Counted from the stretch's first letter, positions 11,901-24,828 are shown. The stretch is 64,000 bases of DNA from Bryopsis sp. KO-2023 (GCA_030272585.1 BSYQ01000010.1:2728001-2792000); one strand, 5' to 3'. The notes: generated from the letters alone by a model not told the origin. A program made the numbers and translations.

Positions 11901-14900
11901 CCATTAAACTTCTGCCACCAATACTGCGACACCATGTGCGAGGAGGAAATGGCTGGGTTGGACGATTTTGATCTGGTAGAGTTCTTTTCAAGACAGCAAG
12001 AGCACATTCCAAGATAGAAAGAGATGAAGTCGCATGTTCAAAATTTTCTTACTGAGGGAAAGCGGTGTGTTCCTTGCAGATCATTGATACACCCTTCGAA
12101 AACCAGCTAATTTGTGAAAGCTGCAACGAGTGCAAACAGTATCCCGCCGACTTTGTACGAACAGTTTACGGGCTTGCCCATCCAGATCATGACACTTTCG
12201 TGGATGAGTGCACACGGCACCTTGTGCAGGGGAATGAGATGGAAGGGTTCTGCTTGGAGGGTGAGTCTTTCCTTCCACACAAAAGATACATTACTTCAAA
12301 CCAATCCTAAAAGCGACAAAGTGTTAATCTCTTGATTTCGTCACAGAACATCACTCCTTCCTGCCTGGACCATCGGAAGCTTGCTGGGATAGTTGCGAGC
12401 AACATGAAGAGCTCAGACAATGTGGAGACTCGGAGACCTACGATGAATGCCACAGGCAGCACCATTGCCGATGGTCGGAAAACAGTGCAATGGATAGAGA
12501 AATTGCGATACTCGCTCGGGATGCCTATTGCAGTAAGTTCACCACGCTCGTCTACCAAGTGATGAAGGAGGGAGCTAAGGACATGTCATCGAAATGCTCG
12601 ACTGCTTGGGGCTGCGACAAAGACGATCACCAAAGAGTTTGCGGAATCGTGAGGGGCGATGGGTGGAACTCGACTCACCTGGTTATGGAAGATGAGCACC
12701 GGGAAGGGGAGAAAAGTCATCACTTGCGACGCTCCTTGTTGTCCGTCCAGAATCTTCAAGGGAGAGAGTCCATCGGTAAGGATATTGGCCTGCTGCTTCA
12801 TTCCCACCTTACATTTTAGTTGATGTATGTGCGTCATCATCGCTGGAGGGACTCATGTGTTGTTGGCGCCGTGATCGCAGCTATGAAGAGGCGAATCCTA
12901 GGCGTGTCCCTGCAACATGACAACAGTGAGCTTGAAATTGCCGGACTTCCAGTAAGCGAGTTCGTCACAGCCTCCGTATCCTGTGACAGTTGCAACCAAT
13001 GTCACGAAGGCAGTGATATTCTGAAGATGGTAGAATATTTGGCCACGTCGTCGGAAGGGGTGGAGCCGGAAGAGTGGTGCCACTCTGTATTCGAAGATCA
13101 CGGTGGAGAGTGTGAAAGCGTATGCGACCTTGTCCCAGACAGCTGCAACCATTTTCCAGAGTCTTGCAGTTGCAGAGGGCCTCGATTTGATGAGGAGTTT
13201 GACAAAGAATGGGAGGAAATGCATGACATGGTAGAGGACAAAGACGTCGAAGAAACTATAGAAGGACCTATAGAAGAAACTATAGAAGAGGATTTAGAAG
13301 AGCTTCTAGATCTGCGCGGTCCTCGAGAGGAATGCGAGGACACCTGTGTGGACATCAAGCCGCACGACGAGAGGATGTGTGCTGATGCCGGGAAAGAGCA
13401 GTGCTTGGAAAGCCCACCATGCATTTGGACCCCTGGAGACGACGACGAAGGCGATGAATTCTCTGATATGCTGAAAATGCATTTGTCAGGAGAAGTGTGT
13501 GCCAGGGCTACCAATTTCACCACGAACCTGGCAAAATCTGGCGATGTCCAGATCCTTGAAACTGAAGGGGTGTGCGGATTCATCTGCAAAGGGAACACTG
13601 AGAGCGAGTGTGATCAGTTTCTGAACGGAATCACTGAAGAAGACAGTCAGGGTTTCCGCAGAAGACTCGAGGAGGAGGGTCATTCGCAACCTACAATTCT
13701 TGAGTTCATGATGCGCCAATCCATGTGCTCCATGTGCCAAGACTGCAAAAAGAACCCACAAGAGTTCTCTTCAGTACTGGTTCCAGCTGCGAAATCGGGA
13801 CCCGATGCCGTCATGAAAGCTTGCAAACACGAGTTCAACAAAGATGGAGAGTGCAAGTAAGATCTTTGGTCGGCACTAAAGGAAGGAGAACCATTCATTG
13901 CATCTGTTCGTTTTTCCTGTCAATTGTGGAACTCACAGGAAACGTTGAACCGCAGGTCTCGTTGTGCAATGATCGATCCACGGGAATGCTGGAAGGAACC
14001 CCAGTTTTGCACTTGCGGAACGAAAGAAGGGCGAGCGCTTCCCCCTGCTGGCTCAATGCACTTGATTGATGAGGACGCTGGATTCTTGGAGCCTCTGTAC
14101 GGAGCAGATACATCACACCAGTTCGCTCCAAGTCCGGGAATGTGGATGGATGAAGATTTCAGACACGGGCACAGACACAGACCCTCTTGTGATGCATTCC
14201 CTGGATTCGACCAGTGCCTCCAGCAAAAACACTGCCGCTGGAAGGAGGTGGACAAGGTCGAGGCTTTTTTGGAGACGCAAGTTTTTCCTAAACTCGAATT
14301 GGAATTGTGCATCCTGTACGGGGATCTTGTGGAGAAGGCAGGAAACCATACGTTGGGCAAGACAAGCGAAACTGGAGTCGAACAAATGTGCATGGAAAAT
14401 TTCGCGTGCACAGAGTCTGATGAGGAGATTTGCATGTTGGTAAATAATGATGAGGAAAATGAGCAGTCAGAAAGGATTGAAGAGACAAAGGGGGAAGAGA
14501 ACCTAGGAAATCGACGAAGGATCCTGAGGCTGGTCATGGATGCTGTAAAGGAGGATGGGGCCGGGAAAACAAGTGTCGATCTCCCAGTAAAGCTGAAGAG
14601 GGCTCTTCTCGAAATGGATGTGCCGGAATGGATGGAAATGAACTTTTTGGAATTTTTCGCGACTCTGGTGAAGTGCGACCTCTGCACACAGTGCAAAGAT
14701 CCAGGTTTTCAAAACGAGCTGTCGATATCTTCAAAATACTACGACGCAGATGCCCACAGACAGAGTTGTGCATCGAGCAGCCCTGGGGATCCGGAAAAAT
14801 ACAAGGGAACATGTGAAAACGTGTGTGACAGCATTTCGCACCAAAATTGTCACAAGTATGAGGATTGTCATTGTGGGGAGGACATGGTGGAGAAAGATGA

Positions 14901-17900
14901 CGAAGGGATGGAAAATAAAGAGGAAGGCAGGAAAGATTTCACTGAGGCGCTGCCGCCAATTGCAAAAGATGGATGGGTTGACGAGAAAGAGGAAAAGAAA
15001 GACAGGCCAGATGTCGCCGAAGCACCCATGCCCGAAGATAAAGAGATTCACGAGGAAGAGGAAAAGGAAGACGAAAAGGAGAAGGAAGACAGACCGGATG
15101 GCAATGACGAACCCAAAGACAGAGACCCCAAAGACACTTGCATCACGTGGGCTCAAAAATTTCCCCTCCTTCAAAAGGCAGCAGCATCGAGTCCTTTGGG
15201 AGACGTGTCAGAGTTTTGCAAAGCAGTCGCTTTGGACGGGGATGTGGATGAGTGCCTGGAAAGCGCCAACATATTGGTGGGAATGGTTGCATCAGGGATG
15301 AATATGCAGGACCTCGTCGACATATGCATTGAGCGTGGAGGGACCATCCGGGACTACGAGACAGAGCTGGAAAGTGTGTCGCACTTCGTTTGTGACCCAA
15401 CCAAACAGTGCTGCCGAAAGTTTTCGTTCTGGAGGAAAGATGAGTACAACGAGTTTGGGCTGTTTCCTCTTCCCAAGGACTGCATCCAAGATGACGCTTG
15501 CGATTTCACTCCGCAATGTGTTCTGGCTGAGGACCATTGCCTTAAAGACTTCGACGACCTGGCGATTTGTGGAAAGGGGTGTTCCTTGGAAAAAGTCGCA
15601 GATGGCAAAATGGTGTGCATAGACAAAAACCAGCGAGAGATGTGCGGCCAGGATATCCACAAGGGCTGCAAAAACCCCGCCTGCGCTTTCAAGCCGAAGT
15701 GCACCCCAAAGCAGAGCAAGGACTTCAGTTGCCCTGTGGGGGACAGTTGTTGCATCCCAACAACTCAGGAGAAGTTCAGCGATGCGGAGGCGGAGCAGTG
15801 CACCACCAGGGATGCGAGCTGCAAGGTGGAGGGGAAGTGTATGCAAATACACGACCCCTGTGCCATGTTTGCCAGCCCGTGGGAGTGCAACCAGCAGGGC
15901 AGCTGCTTCTTCCAGTCGAATCCCACAGGACTCGACGTGCTTGATGGGAAGTGTCGAGCCAAGGAAGACAGCTGCAGTGGAGTCCCCCCAACCGAGTGCC
16001 CTTTCGTGAGAAGAGGTGGTCGGAGCGTTTGCAAGGTGGTGGACCGGTGCGAGGAGGATCACTGCGATCCGAAGGACCAGTGCTGCGGCCTGGATGAGTG
16101 GGAATGCAACGGGACAGCGGGCTGCACGTCGGAAGGGCAATGCACGATCAAGCCCGGCTTGGATGAGTGCCTGGCGAACCGGTAAGTTATATTCCGTCCA
16201 CGACAATGAACGTATGCATCGTACATGTGATGATCTCTTGGGGTTTCTAACAAAACACTTTGGATTCAGGAGCGAGAAAGAGTGCAACAGCTCTGCCACT
16301 TGCAGCTGGGACGGGGCCGCGTGTTGGACCAGGGACGAAACGAACGTGTGCATGCGGTATGACGAGAGTCCATTGAGGTGCTCCAAGACCAGCTACAAGG
16401 GCATGCCATACTGCCAGCACACCAGAAAGTGTCTGAGCGAGTGCTCTATTTGCGAAGAGTGCATTGCTCAGATGGCCACTTTGCAGACACTCCCCGCCAA
16501 TGCTACCAGAAGTGTCTTGAGAGAGGTAAAAACCTGATACCAATTTGTAGTTAAAATGTCCTTTGTGCTTCAATTACTGTGTATCTTTTCAGAACCTCAA
16601 GCGTGTGTTGCAATATGTTTTTTAGACGTTGGTAGAAGAGTGTGTCGCCACTGGCACCTCTTGGAGGCACTGTGGGAAGCTGGCGAACGGTGCAATGCGG
16701 AGCCAGAGTATTCTACAGCGTCCGGCGGCAATTTGTAGAATGATGAACAAGTGCAAGGAAGGCTGTACGAAGTCGGATACCGGAGAGCAGCTGGACTTGT
16801 GCACAGACACAGGTAAAACAGCTTCCAGATCTCTTCTTTCAGAGTGTTTTTAGCACTGCCGATTTCTTAACTTGTTCCAACCCTCTTTGAAATCCAGGGT
16901 TCGCTGATGGAGCATCTGGTGAGGACAAGGAAGATACAACGAGCGTCCAGGGATCCTGCATGACACCGGTTGACTGTGGCGCCGCCGAGTACTGCAGCTA
17001 CAGAACTGTCGGAAAGCGATGCAGTTGTGATACATCAACGGGGTTCGACGTGTGCGACCCTGTTGGTCAGTGCACAAGCAAGTGCCAGCGCTACGAGAAG
17101 CAGATCGCCCGTTTCAACTCCCGCGTTGAATCGTGTAGTTCGGATGCAGATTGTGCTGGAGGGTACACATGTGACACGAGCCTTGCATACAGGTGGGGTG
17201 TTTGTGAGTGAATCCGACCCAAAGAAAAAAAAACAAACCATATACTCAGAGAATTCGAAATGGGAGCTTCCAAGACTAATACACAAAACTGGTCGTGATT
17301 CAATTCACAGGTGCAGGAAGGCTTCCTGCAACGAACTGACTGGAGTGTTCACGAATGAGCCATGCGATGGCATATGCACTCCTGGCGGAAGAACCATGAC
17401 CACTGCGAAATTCGACAACTATGGGAGCATGATCACAATCGAACTCAACTACCCGGCCAAGTCGAGGATGCGATTCCTCTGCAGCTCTGTGTTCGATGCA
17501 GATTCGATGAACCTCCTGGGAGACAGATGTTTTGGGACCGTGATCGAGAAGCAGATGTTCCTCTACCTGCGGAACCCCACCATCGTTGCCAACGACATGA
17601 TCGCATTTGCAGATGATCAGACTGTGGTGCAGGACGCCTATGTACGCACTTCCCGCTTTTCGTCAAGAGACAGCAACAACGACCTCGTGTCGATTCCTGT
17701 CGAGGGTTGCGGTGCGGATTGCGTGAAGCCTGTGACGGTGGTAGTCTCTCCTCCAGTGCTTTCTGCGGGGTGTGGAAATGGAGCGGACACACCGAGTGCA
17801 ACGTTGGATGGGAGCTATACAATGGATTTATCAGGAAGACCCCTTGAATGCACATGGTCAGTGGATCCAGGGACTTGTCGCGATGGTACATCACCCTGTC

Positions 17901-20900
17901 CAGTGTTGGGGACCAAGCTGGAGGACGTTGCTGTCAGGTACTTGTTGTGCTCATGCTTTTTCTGGTCAACGACATCTATGGGTGGATGGATTTCGCCCAA
18001 ACAAATCAACGCTTCATGAAATCAGGAATCACAGGATTTCACTGCACTTGAATAAAGGAAGACAAATATGACGTTGCTGGCCACAGCAGGTCTAAGAAAG
18101 AAAAGCATTAAAGGCATGGATAAAGAAAAACGGAAAACCAATTTCCCGCTATTCAGCATATAATAAACGTGTTTTGACTTGAAAACAAGTACGATAAACG
18201 ATGAAACAAGCCAATTATAATTTCTTGTGTCGACAGATCCAAACAAGTGCTGGAGTTGAGTGGCGCCGAAATCGACGAAATAGCGGCAGCACCAGGAGTC
18301 TACACCATTACCCTGACGTGCTCAAACTTTTTGGGAGGTTCAAGCTCGTTCAGTTCGTCCATCGAGTTTCTGGGAACGCCGGTTCCAGCAGTCTCCGTCG
18401 TGGGCCCGCTGGAAAGAACCTTTGTTCTGTCAAAAGGTCTCAGGATTTCAGCCTACATTAACCCTGCGTCAGTGTGCTCAGGCGACCGTGTGATCTACAG
18501 TTGGACACAGGTTGTCGAAGAGGGGGAGGAGTCTTGGATACCAGATGGGGAAGTTGTGAAAAAAGATCTCAGAATCGCTGGTCCTGTGCCTGCTGTAGCC
18601 CAAAAAACGTATGAAATTCTTCTCACGGCCAGGCTGCAAAAACCTGACCTCACATTCAGGGATGGAACATCCACGGTAACCGTTTCTGCTACGGCTGTGG
18701 GCTCGGAGGTCTCAGCGTCACTGACAGGAGCGGGAGGAGACGTCATTATGGCGAATGATCTAGTACTCACGGCTGTCTGCAAAGACCCTGACGACCCCAC
18801 AAACTCTATTAGCCCGTTCAGCTACGAATACAGCTGCACGAAGGCATCTGTGCTCGAGAACGGTGAAGAATTCGAAGAGCCTTGCAGCGAAACTGCAACG
18901 ATCACAGGGAGTCAAGTTGTGTTGGGAAAAGAGGTGTTGACGCATAACATTTGGTACACCTACTCTGTGACCTGCCGGAAATACGATGAGAAACCAGACA
19001 ACTCTCTGGTGGAACGGTCTGCGACTGCTATGACACGTTTCAAGCCAAGATCTGCTGACAGCCCCGTGCCAACTGCAAAAGTCAGTCAGCAATGCGGCGC
19101 GCTGGAGTGCCCACCGAAGAATGACCCGAATGCTCGACTAAAGTTTCTGCTGGAGGATCTGAAATATGCGGACACACAAGTTTTGTGGTCGTGCTCTGGA
19201 GTAACCCTGACGGATGAAAACGCTGTGAGTGGATTGACGAGCAAAGCTCTTGTGATCAGAGGTGGCACATTCGATGAGGCGCAAACCATAACTTGCACGG
19301 CAACATTGTCGCGAGTGGACGAAACTGGTGAAGAGCATTTTGGCGAAGCGGGGATTGACATCGACATCAACGCCATTCCATTCTGCACAGCAGATACGTG
19401 TGTGACGGCTTCGATGAGCAGCCAGGCGAACGCGTTCCCAGACGCTGAGTATTCTGTGGCGGTGGCAAACTTCATGGATGACGAGCCTGATCTCCAGTAC
19501 TCGTTCGGATGCATGCAAGATGGCACGCAAAGGGTGTACCAAAAGGGAACCCAAACATTTTTCACTCTGGCAGCCTTACAGGTCGGCAGTCACGAGTGCT
19601 TTGCGTGTGCCGTGGATCAAAGCAACACTCAGGTGTGCGAGTATTTCGATTTGGAAGTGGCGGAGCCGGTAGGAGAGATAAGTGCTGCACAACAAACAGC
19701 AGCAGTGGACGCCGTGAAAGATGCCCAAGCGTCTGGGGATCCAGTGTTGGTGCTGATGACGGTGAAATCAGCCAACAACCTCCTGACCTACGAAAACGGC
19801 AAGAGAAGGCGGAGGATGCACAGAAAATTGAGATCGTTTTGGCGACGTGATCTGCTTGATACCACCACCACACAAGAAAACACTTATTCAATGGTTCAGA
19901 CAATAGTGGAGGGGATCGAGGACTCAGTACCGTTGGACTTCACCCTCTACCAGTCGTCTTTGGACGAGTTGGGAAGAATGACACCAAATTTCCACTATGC
20001 ATCGGCTGAGCACGCAATGTACGGAATCAGAGTGGGGTTGGATGCATCCACAGATGTTTTCACAACCACCGATGTCCAAAACATCCTGACAGTAGCTTCT
20101 ACGTACGGAGGCCTGTCCACAGACATACCAGAGGATGATATCCTGGAGGCTTACTCCAACTCCACGACCATGCTTCGAGATACTGCAACTGCCTTTTGTT
20201 TGGATTCCAGTCCCGGAGATGACCCCAAAAAAGCGATGACAAGCACCAACACAACAGCGATTTTGTGCGCCAAGGAGGTCCCCACAGGGCTCAACGGCAA
20301 AGAGTTGAACATGGCGGCTGTAACCATTCAAATGCCCAGCGATTTCGCAGAAAAATGTGGAGAGCTGTGCACAGCTGAATACCAGATGGATCTATTTGCT
20401 TCATACTCGGAAGATTCTTCAATCCAATCGGCGCTGGTGGGGACTCCTGTGTCTGACGTGGGGGTTTCTGACGTGCGGTGGTTGTCTGGTGTCGTGGACG
20501 TGCAGAGTGTGGCGTTGAATCGGGAGGCACTGTGTGCTGATGACGACTGTTGGATGATCGTAACACTCCCTGTCACGGACTACGTTCCCTCGAAGGAAAC
20601 AGTTTGCCTGAGGATAGAGGACGGAAACGCGGTGGGAACGAGCGGCTTGGATGGCGTCTCGATGGTGGAAAACAGCTATGACGCAGTCACAGGCACGGTG
20701 CAATGCAACATCACCAGGTTTGGAGAGGTTTTTGTTGCAGACTACACATCGCCTCCATCCCCTCCTCCTCCTTTCCCCCCTCCACCCCCTTCGCCACCTT
20801 CTCCCCCCACTCCCCCAGGAGTTGAGCTTGAGTCGTCGAGCCCACCACCTCCACCACCACCACCACTGGCCCAAGAAACCACGAGTTCACCCCCTCCGCC

Positions 20901-21621
20901 ACCACAGGCTGAAACGACGACGTATTCACCCCCTCCGCCACCACAGGCTGAAACAACGACGTATTCACCGCCGCCACCACCAGGAGCCACTGCGAAAGAC
21001 GTCCCAGCACAGACTGCAAAAGCAACGGAAGAAAAGGTAAGAAGGAATCCTTGTTGCACTTTTCAGGGATGTTGTCGTTGGTGTTGTGTTTTCTAGGTGA
21101 TTGAAAGCTGTCGATACGCATTTCTTTTTCAGGTCGTCGCGGAGCTAACATTCGAAAACATGCGCTTCGAAGATATATCTGGCAGTTCACCGCAAGCACT
21201 GGAACTCAGACAACAGCTCCAGACGAACCTCGCCCGCCAGATTCTGAACAGCAACCCTGACATCAAGGAAGTCCAAGTAACCGGCTTTAAACCAGGCTCT
21301 GTGATCGCCACTGTGGAAATCATATTTGATGCGGATAAGAGCGCCAACACGAAACAGTATTTGGCCGACATAATCGAAGCCCCGGAAGTCATGTTCGACG
21401 AGACATTCCTCGAAACATACGGGCCTGTGACTTCTAAACTTGTGGAGGTTCCAAACAACCTGAAAGCTGATGGAGAAGACGGTGGCCTGAGCACCGTCGT
21501 TATTGTGATCATTGTGGCGGCGGTGGTGGTTGTCGTGCTGCTGGTGATATTGGGAGTGATGGTTATGATGCGTAACAAAAAGTACCAGAGAATGCCAGCG
21601 AACGCAAGTTCGAATGTTTGA
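8929..21621 (+). CDS. giant modular cysteine-rich surface protein: Cys modules, REJ/GPS-like region, Pro-rich stalk, SEA-like domain, TM
   Basis: One gene of about 3,400 residues. Phase-consistent exons: up to 9642, 9765-9954, 10047-10135, 10222-10412, 10518-11034, 11110-11332, 11421-11482, 11569-11975, 12080-12260, 12347-12775, 12881-13856, 13956-16181, 16270-16525, 16626-16812, 16898-17192, 17311-17937, 18237-21036, 21133-21621. The N-terminal two thirds repeats cysteine modules, with recurring patterns such as SRECWK, C-x2-C-x2-C and HCRW. Acidic linkers lie near 13,200-13,320 and 14,880-15,130. The 18,237 exon has beta-rich, Cys-spaced segments resembling the REJ region of polycystin-type proteins, and a CNITRFGEVF motif resembling the end of a GPS domain. 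A Ser-Pro-rich stalk, a SEA-like domain, a membrane helix near 21,500-21,560 and a short basic tail follow. Topology suggests a type I adhesin or receptor. The start is uncertain: the ATG at 8,929 begins a hydrophobic leader ending in a GT donor, but its join to the next exon is unresolved. Confidence 0.75.
13250..13302 (+). repeat. short coding repeat in the acidic linker
   Basis: About three imperfect copies of a unit containing CTATAGAAG lie within the exon 12881-13856. They encode a Glu/Thr/Ile-rich acidic linker between cysteine modules, so this is probably local slippage expansion of a spacer rather than a folded unit. Confidence 0.7.
20880..20985 (+). repeat. tandem coding repeat of the Pro-rich stalk
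   Basis: Units of about 42 bp recur two to three times and encode the peptide unit SPPPPPQAETTTY. The stalk continues the Pro-rich stretch that starts near 20,750. Repeats of this kind resemble hydroxyproline-rich extracellular stalks of algae and plants, and length polymorphism would be expected. Confidence 0.85.
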
Positions 21622-22194
21622 GGCGGCTGGCTGAAACACGACGAAAAGATTTTTTGGAATTGTTATCGAGACTATGATGAGTTTGAATGTGATTGGGGAA
21701 AAAAATTCATCGCCAGGATGAGAGAGCCCTTGAGAGTGGGCCAGCAATATTTTAAAAAGTTCCATTGGTGGAGCAAACGATTGGTTGCTTGTGCTTGTTG
21801 TTTTTCTCTGTTGTGCAAGAAAACACCTGTACAGGTGTGAAATTGGTGCGTCCGAATCCAAAAAAAAAAGATAAAAAAAAAGAAAGAATTAAAACAAAAT
21901 TTTTTTTTTTTTTTTTTGTTTCTCATCGAACATTGAGATTTGGGGTGAATCACCCATCCATATCCGCCAATCCTTGTGACAGCTTGTACCGTATGGAACT
22001 GGCAGTACATTCTTACGAAATACTATGTTTAATTCGCGTTTCGCAAGACGACAGATTCCTGCGCACTGATTTCATTCGTCGGGGTCCTGAACGTGTCGGA
22101 ACCACTCCACGAGACGTGTAACCAACACTTTGCGGGAGGGGGTCTTATCGGATTTGAACCGGGGCCCTCACGTAGCTTTCGCCCGCAGGGGAGC
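21622..22194. other. 3' flank and intergenic spacer
   Basis: This holds the 3' untranslated region of the surface-protein gene, including A and T runs at 21,858-21,917, and then the upstream region of the torsin-like gene. A box-B-like GGTTCAAATCC occurs on the minus strand near 22,150-22,160, but no tRNA fold could be built around it. Confidence 0.6.
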
Positions 22195-24013
22195 ATGTTG
22201 CCGGCGTTAGCTGTTGGCTTAGTGGCTTCCTTGGTTGGGTCGTTATTTCTCCTGGCTGGAAACGTCCCCTTCGCACAGGACGCGTGCAAAAGACTGGAAA
22301 AAACCTTGGTGGAAAATGTCGTCGGGCAAGAAGTGGCGACTGAGCAGCTGATTGACGCTATATGTCCGTTCTTGAATCGGCCAGAAACGTCAGAAAAGCC
22401 TCTGGTGATCTCTGTGCACGGACCCCCAGGGGTCGGGAAAACGCTCACGCATCGACTCGTCGCTCATGCGTTGTATGGCTTAGACGGTTCGAAAGAAAGC
22501 CTCGGGCAGATCGTTCGAGCCGGGGTGATCGAGACGGTGAAATTCGCTGGGCAGTTGGTGGAAGGGGTGCGAGGGGCGTCCATCTTTTTGACAGAAATCA
22601 AGCGCAGGGCTTCTTACGAGTGTCCTGGGAAAGATTGCCCCGGGTACAAGGTGGTCTATGGGATGGACTTTTTAGGCGATGCGGAGCAGGAGCAGGTGGC
22701 GTCGTTTAAACGCTCCATTTTGGAACACCTTCAAAAGCACAAGTGAGTGGAAAGACTGTCCTGGGCCTGGGTGGTGATGGAAAATCGAAATGCAAAAAAA
22801 AAGAAGGGGGGGGGATAGATGAAGGATCCATCTTGGATTGTCAATAGTACTGCATGAGTTTCCTTACAATATCCTTGGGCAAATTCATACATTTTAAAAT
22901 GAGAAATGACAACATCTAAATGATATTCCATTTTGCTGGTTCATTTTTAGAGCATCGATCCTTGTAGTGAAAACAAATCAGTGCCTGCTAGAAATCAACA
23001 AAACAATTAGATCCGTGGCGACAGCTTTGAGAAATTTCAAGGGAGGGGAATGCTGGTCGTAGTCTCGTTCCTTTTTTTTTCTCTTTTGAAAATACTTTAT
23101 ACAGATTTTTACAGATTTAAAGACAGATTTTTTTGTGCAATAAGGTTCCTGTTATCCATGAATTGGGCCAAACGAGTTTAAAAACCCCGACAATCCCTCA
23201 ATAGCCAGGTTAATAGGTTTTCTTCATTTGGAAATGTCGTCAGGAAATGGATCGAATCGGGTAAAACCCCTGTATTCAACAACTATCCTTGCTTTCATTT
23301 ATTCATTCCTCTCGATTTTCTGCATCAGGGAGGCAATTTTGGTGATCGAGGAATATGACAAATTGAATTGCGGCTCCCGGGCTGCTCTCCGGCAACTCAT
23401 CCAGCACCCCGCGGCGGCCAATGTCACGATGAGTCGATCCATCGTCTTTCTCGAATCCAATCTCGGCACTTTTTCGGTGAACGACATGCTGAACGAGGTC
23501 AAAGGGAAAAAAGAATTGATCAGCCCCGAGGCTGTCCACACCAAATTAAAGGATGACATATTTTCCGTCTGGACGATGGGGAAGTGCGAAGCGACGGTGG
23601 ATACCATCAAGGCTCTGAATTTGGTGGATTATTTCTTGCCGTTTTTTCCGTTGGGCGTGGAGGAGATTCGAAAGCTGATACGGTTAAACCTGCGGCAATT
23701 TGCTATCGAGGAGGGGAATGAGTGGGGGGAGGTTTCGTGGGGGGCTGAGGTGGTGGAGTTTTTGTTGAGCAAGATCGATTTTGATAATGGGTACCCGGTG
23801 GACGGGGGGAAAGATGTGGGGATCGGTCTGTCTCGGTATGTTAGGAGGGCAATAAGGAAAATCGACGATGATTCAAGATGCATAGATAAGGTGCATTTGA
23901 CGGTGGATAAGAAAGAGAATACCATTGTAACGCAGGTGTCGAAGGGTTACACAAGCAGAAGGTGTCGAGAAAAAACGGGGGTGGCCACAACGCACCAGGA
24001 TGTCCAGCGCTGA
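22195..24013 (+). CDS. torsin-like ER AAA+ ATPase
   Basis: Two exons, 22195-22742 and 23329-24013, join through a GT-AG intron to give 410 residues. The start at 22,195 gives an N-terminal hydrophobic signal or anchor (MLPALAVGLVASLVG), as expected for a protein in the ER or nuclear-envelope lumen; the frame stays open upstream but is less plausible. Torsin-family order is clear: a Clp/torsin-type NVVGQE segment, Walker A GPPGVGKT at 76-83, Walker B-like LVIEEYDKL at 187-195, a sensor-1 Asn in ESNLG near 227, the diagnostic DYFLPFFPL near 283, and a C-terminal helical lid. Walker B starts E-E where D-E is usual. Walker A ends GKT, unlike animal torsinA, which ends GKN. Torsins remodel membrane-associated proteins with LAP1/LULL1-type activators; none is visible here. 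The assignment is confident at family level, with ClpB-type ATPases as the nearest alternative. Confidence 0.85.
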
Positions 24014-24796
24014 ATGTTTTGGGGTGTTCGGCTGGGCTGGGCGGGGTGGTCTTCATTTTTTGCTGGGAAAATTCATGGGTGGGGGGAGGGAGGGATTAGT
24101 GAGGGAATAGATAGGAACGGTTAACAGGGCAAACCGGAGGTAGTTCAAAAGTATGAGAAAACAGCAGGACGCAGTTTAGAAACTTTAATTCTTTTTTGGT
24201 GGGATTGTTGAGAATCAACATGGACGCTAGTGCAAGTTTTAATTTTTTTTGAGAGAAAGATTTAGCCAATTGTTTTGAGTCATCCCCTTTACATCCCCTT
24301 GCTTTGCCGAGCACATGCAAAGGTTTGTTTCTCAATTTGCAACTCCGTACACTAATGGTGAAAGGAACCACCTGCGAAACCATTCCCCACCATAAATATC
24401 AATTGGACAACTACAAGAATCGATTGGAGGCAGCCAAGAACTCAAAACCAATGGCTATATTTGGCCATTGGACTGGGGGGAAGGAATCTTCCTTCTTGAA
24501 AGAAATAAAATTACGCCATAATTTTATTTTATTTTTATAAGAAATCCGGTGCAGGTCAAAGAATTCCAGAGGCACTTCCAGAGGCACTTCCACATGTCAA
24601 TTGTTCGATCACGTGAACGCAAACAGGCAAATTACAAAATCAAACCAACGGGCAACAAAACCAGTACACTAACCAGCGCTCCAACCAGTGCCATCCCAAG
24701 TCCAGTTGCGAACTTGTTCATGATTTTCGGCTGACAGTTGGAGAGGGTGGATGACAAAAAGGTCTTCTTTGCAACAACCATCAACGAAGCAAATGC
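24014..24796. other. intergenic, upstream region of the glycosyltransferase gene
   Basis: No coding signal was found. The short open frames do not resemble any family. The stretch should contain the 3' end of the torsin-like transcript and the promoter and 5' UTR of the next gene. Confidence 0.55.
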
Positions 24797-24825
24797 GCTG
24801 TCTGAAGAGAAAATCTTCAGACAGC
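24797..24825 (+). promoter_or_regulatory. perfect 12-bp hairpin in the leader just before a start codon
   Basis: GCTGTCTGAAGA and its exact reverse complement are separated by GAAAA. The hairpin ends three bases before the ATG at 24,829. In mRNA it would form a stable stem immediately 5' of the start codon and could slow scanning or bind a protein. This role is inferred from position only. Confidence 0.55.
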
Positions 24826-24828
24826 AAA

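Noticed and set aside
12533-12600. Intron donor GTAAGT at 12,533
   Set aside because: The frame reads straight through with the expected cysteine pattern and reaches a good donor at 12,776, so the GTAAGT is probably unused.
13920-16386. Long minus-strand frames of 258 and 364 codons
   Set aside because: They are shadows of the cysteine-rich exon 13956-16181, whose phased splice sites and cysteine modules fix the plus strand as coding.
22140-22230. Possible tRNA gene or SINE near the torsin start (box-B-like GGTTCAAATCC on the minus strand)
   Set aside because: No matching box A at the right spacing on the same strand, and no acceptor, anticodon or T stem could be paired. A box-A-like GGCTTAGTGG nearby is on the opposite strand and inside the signal-peptide codons.
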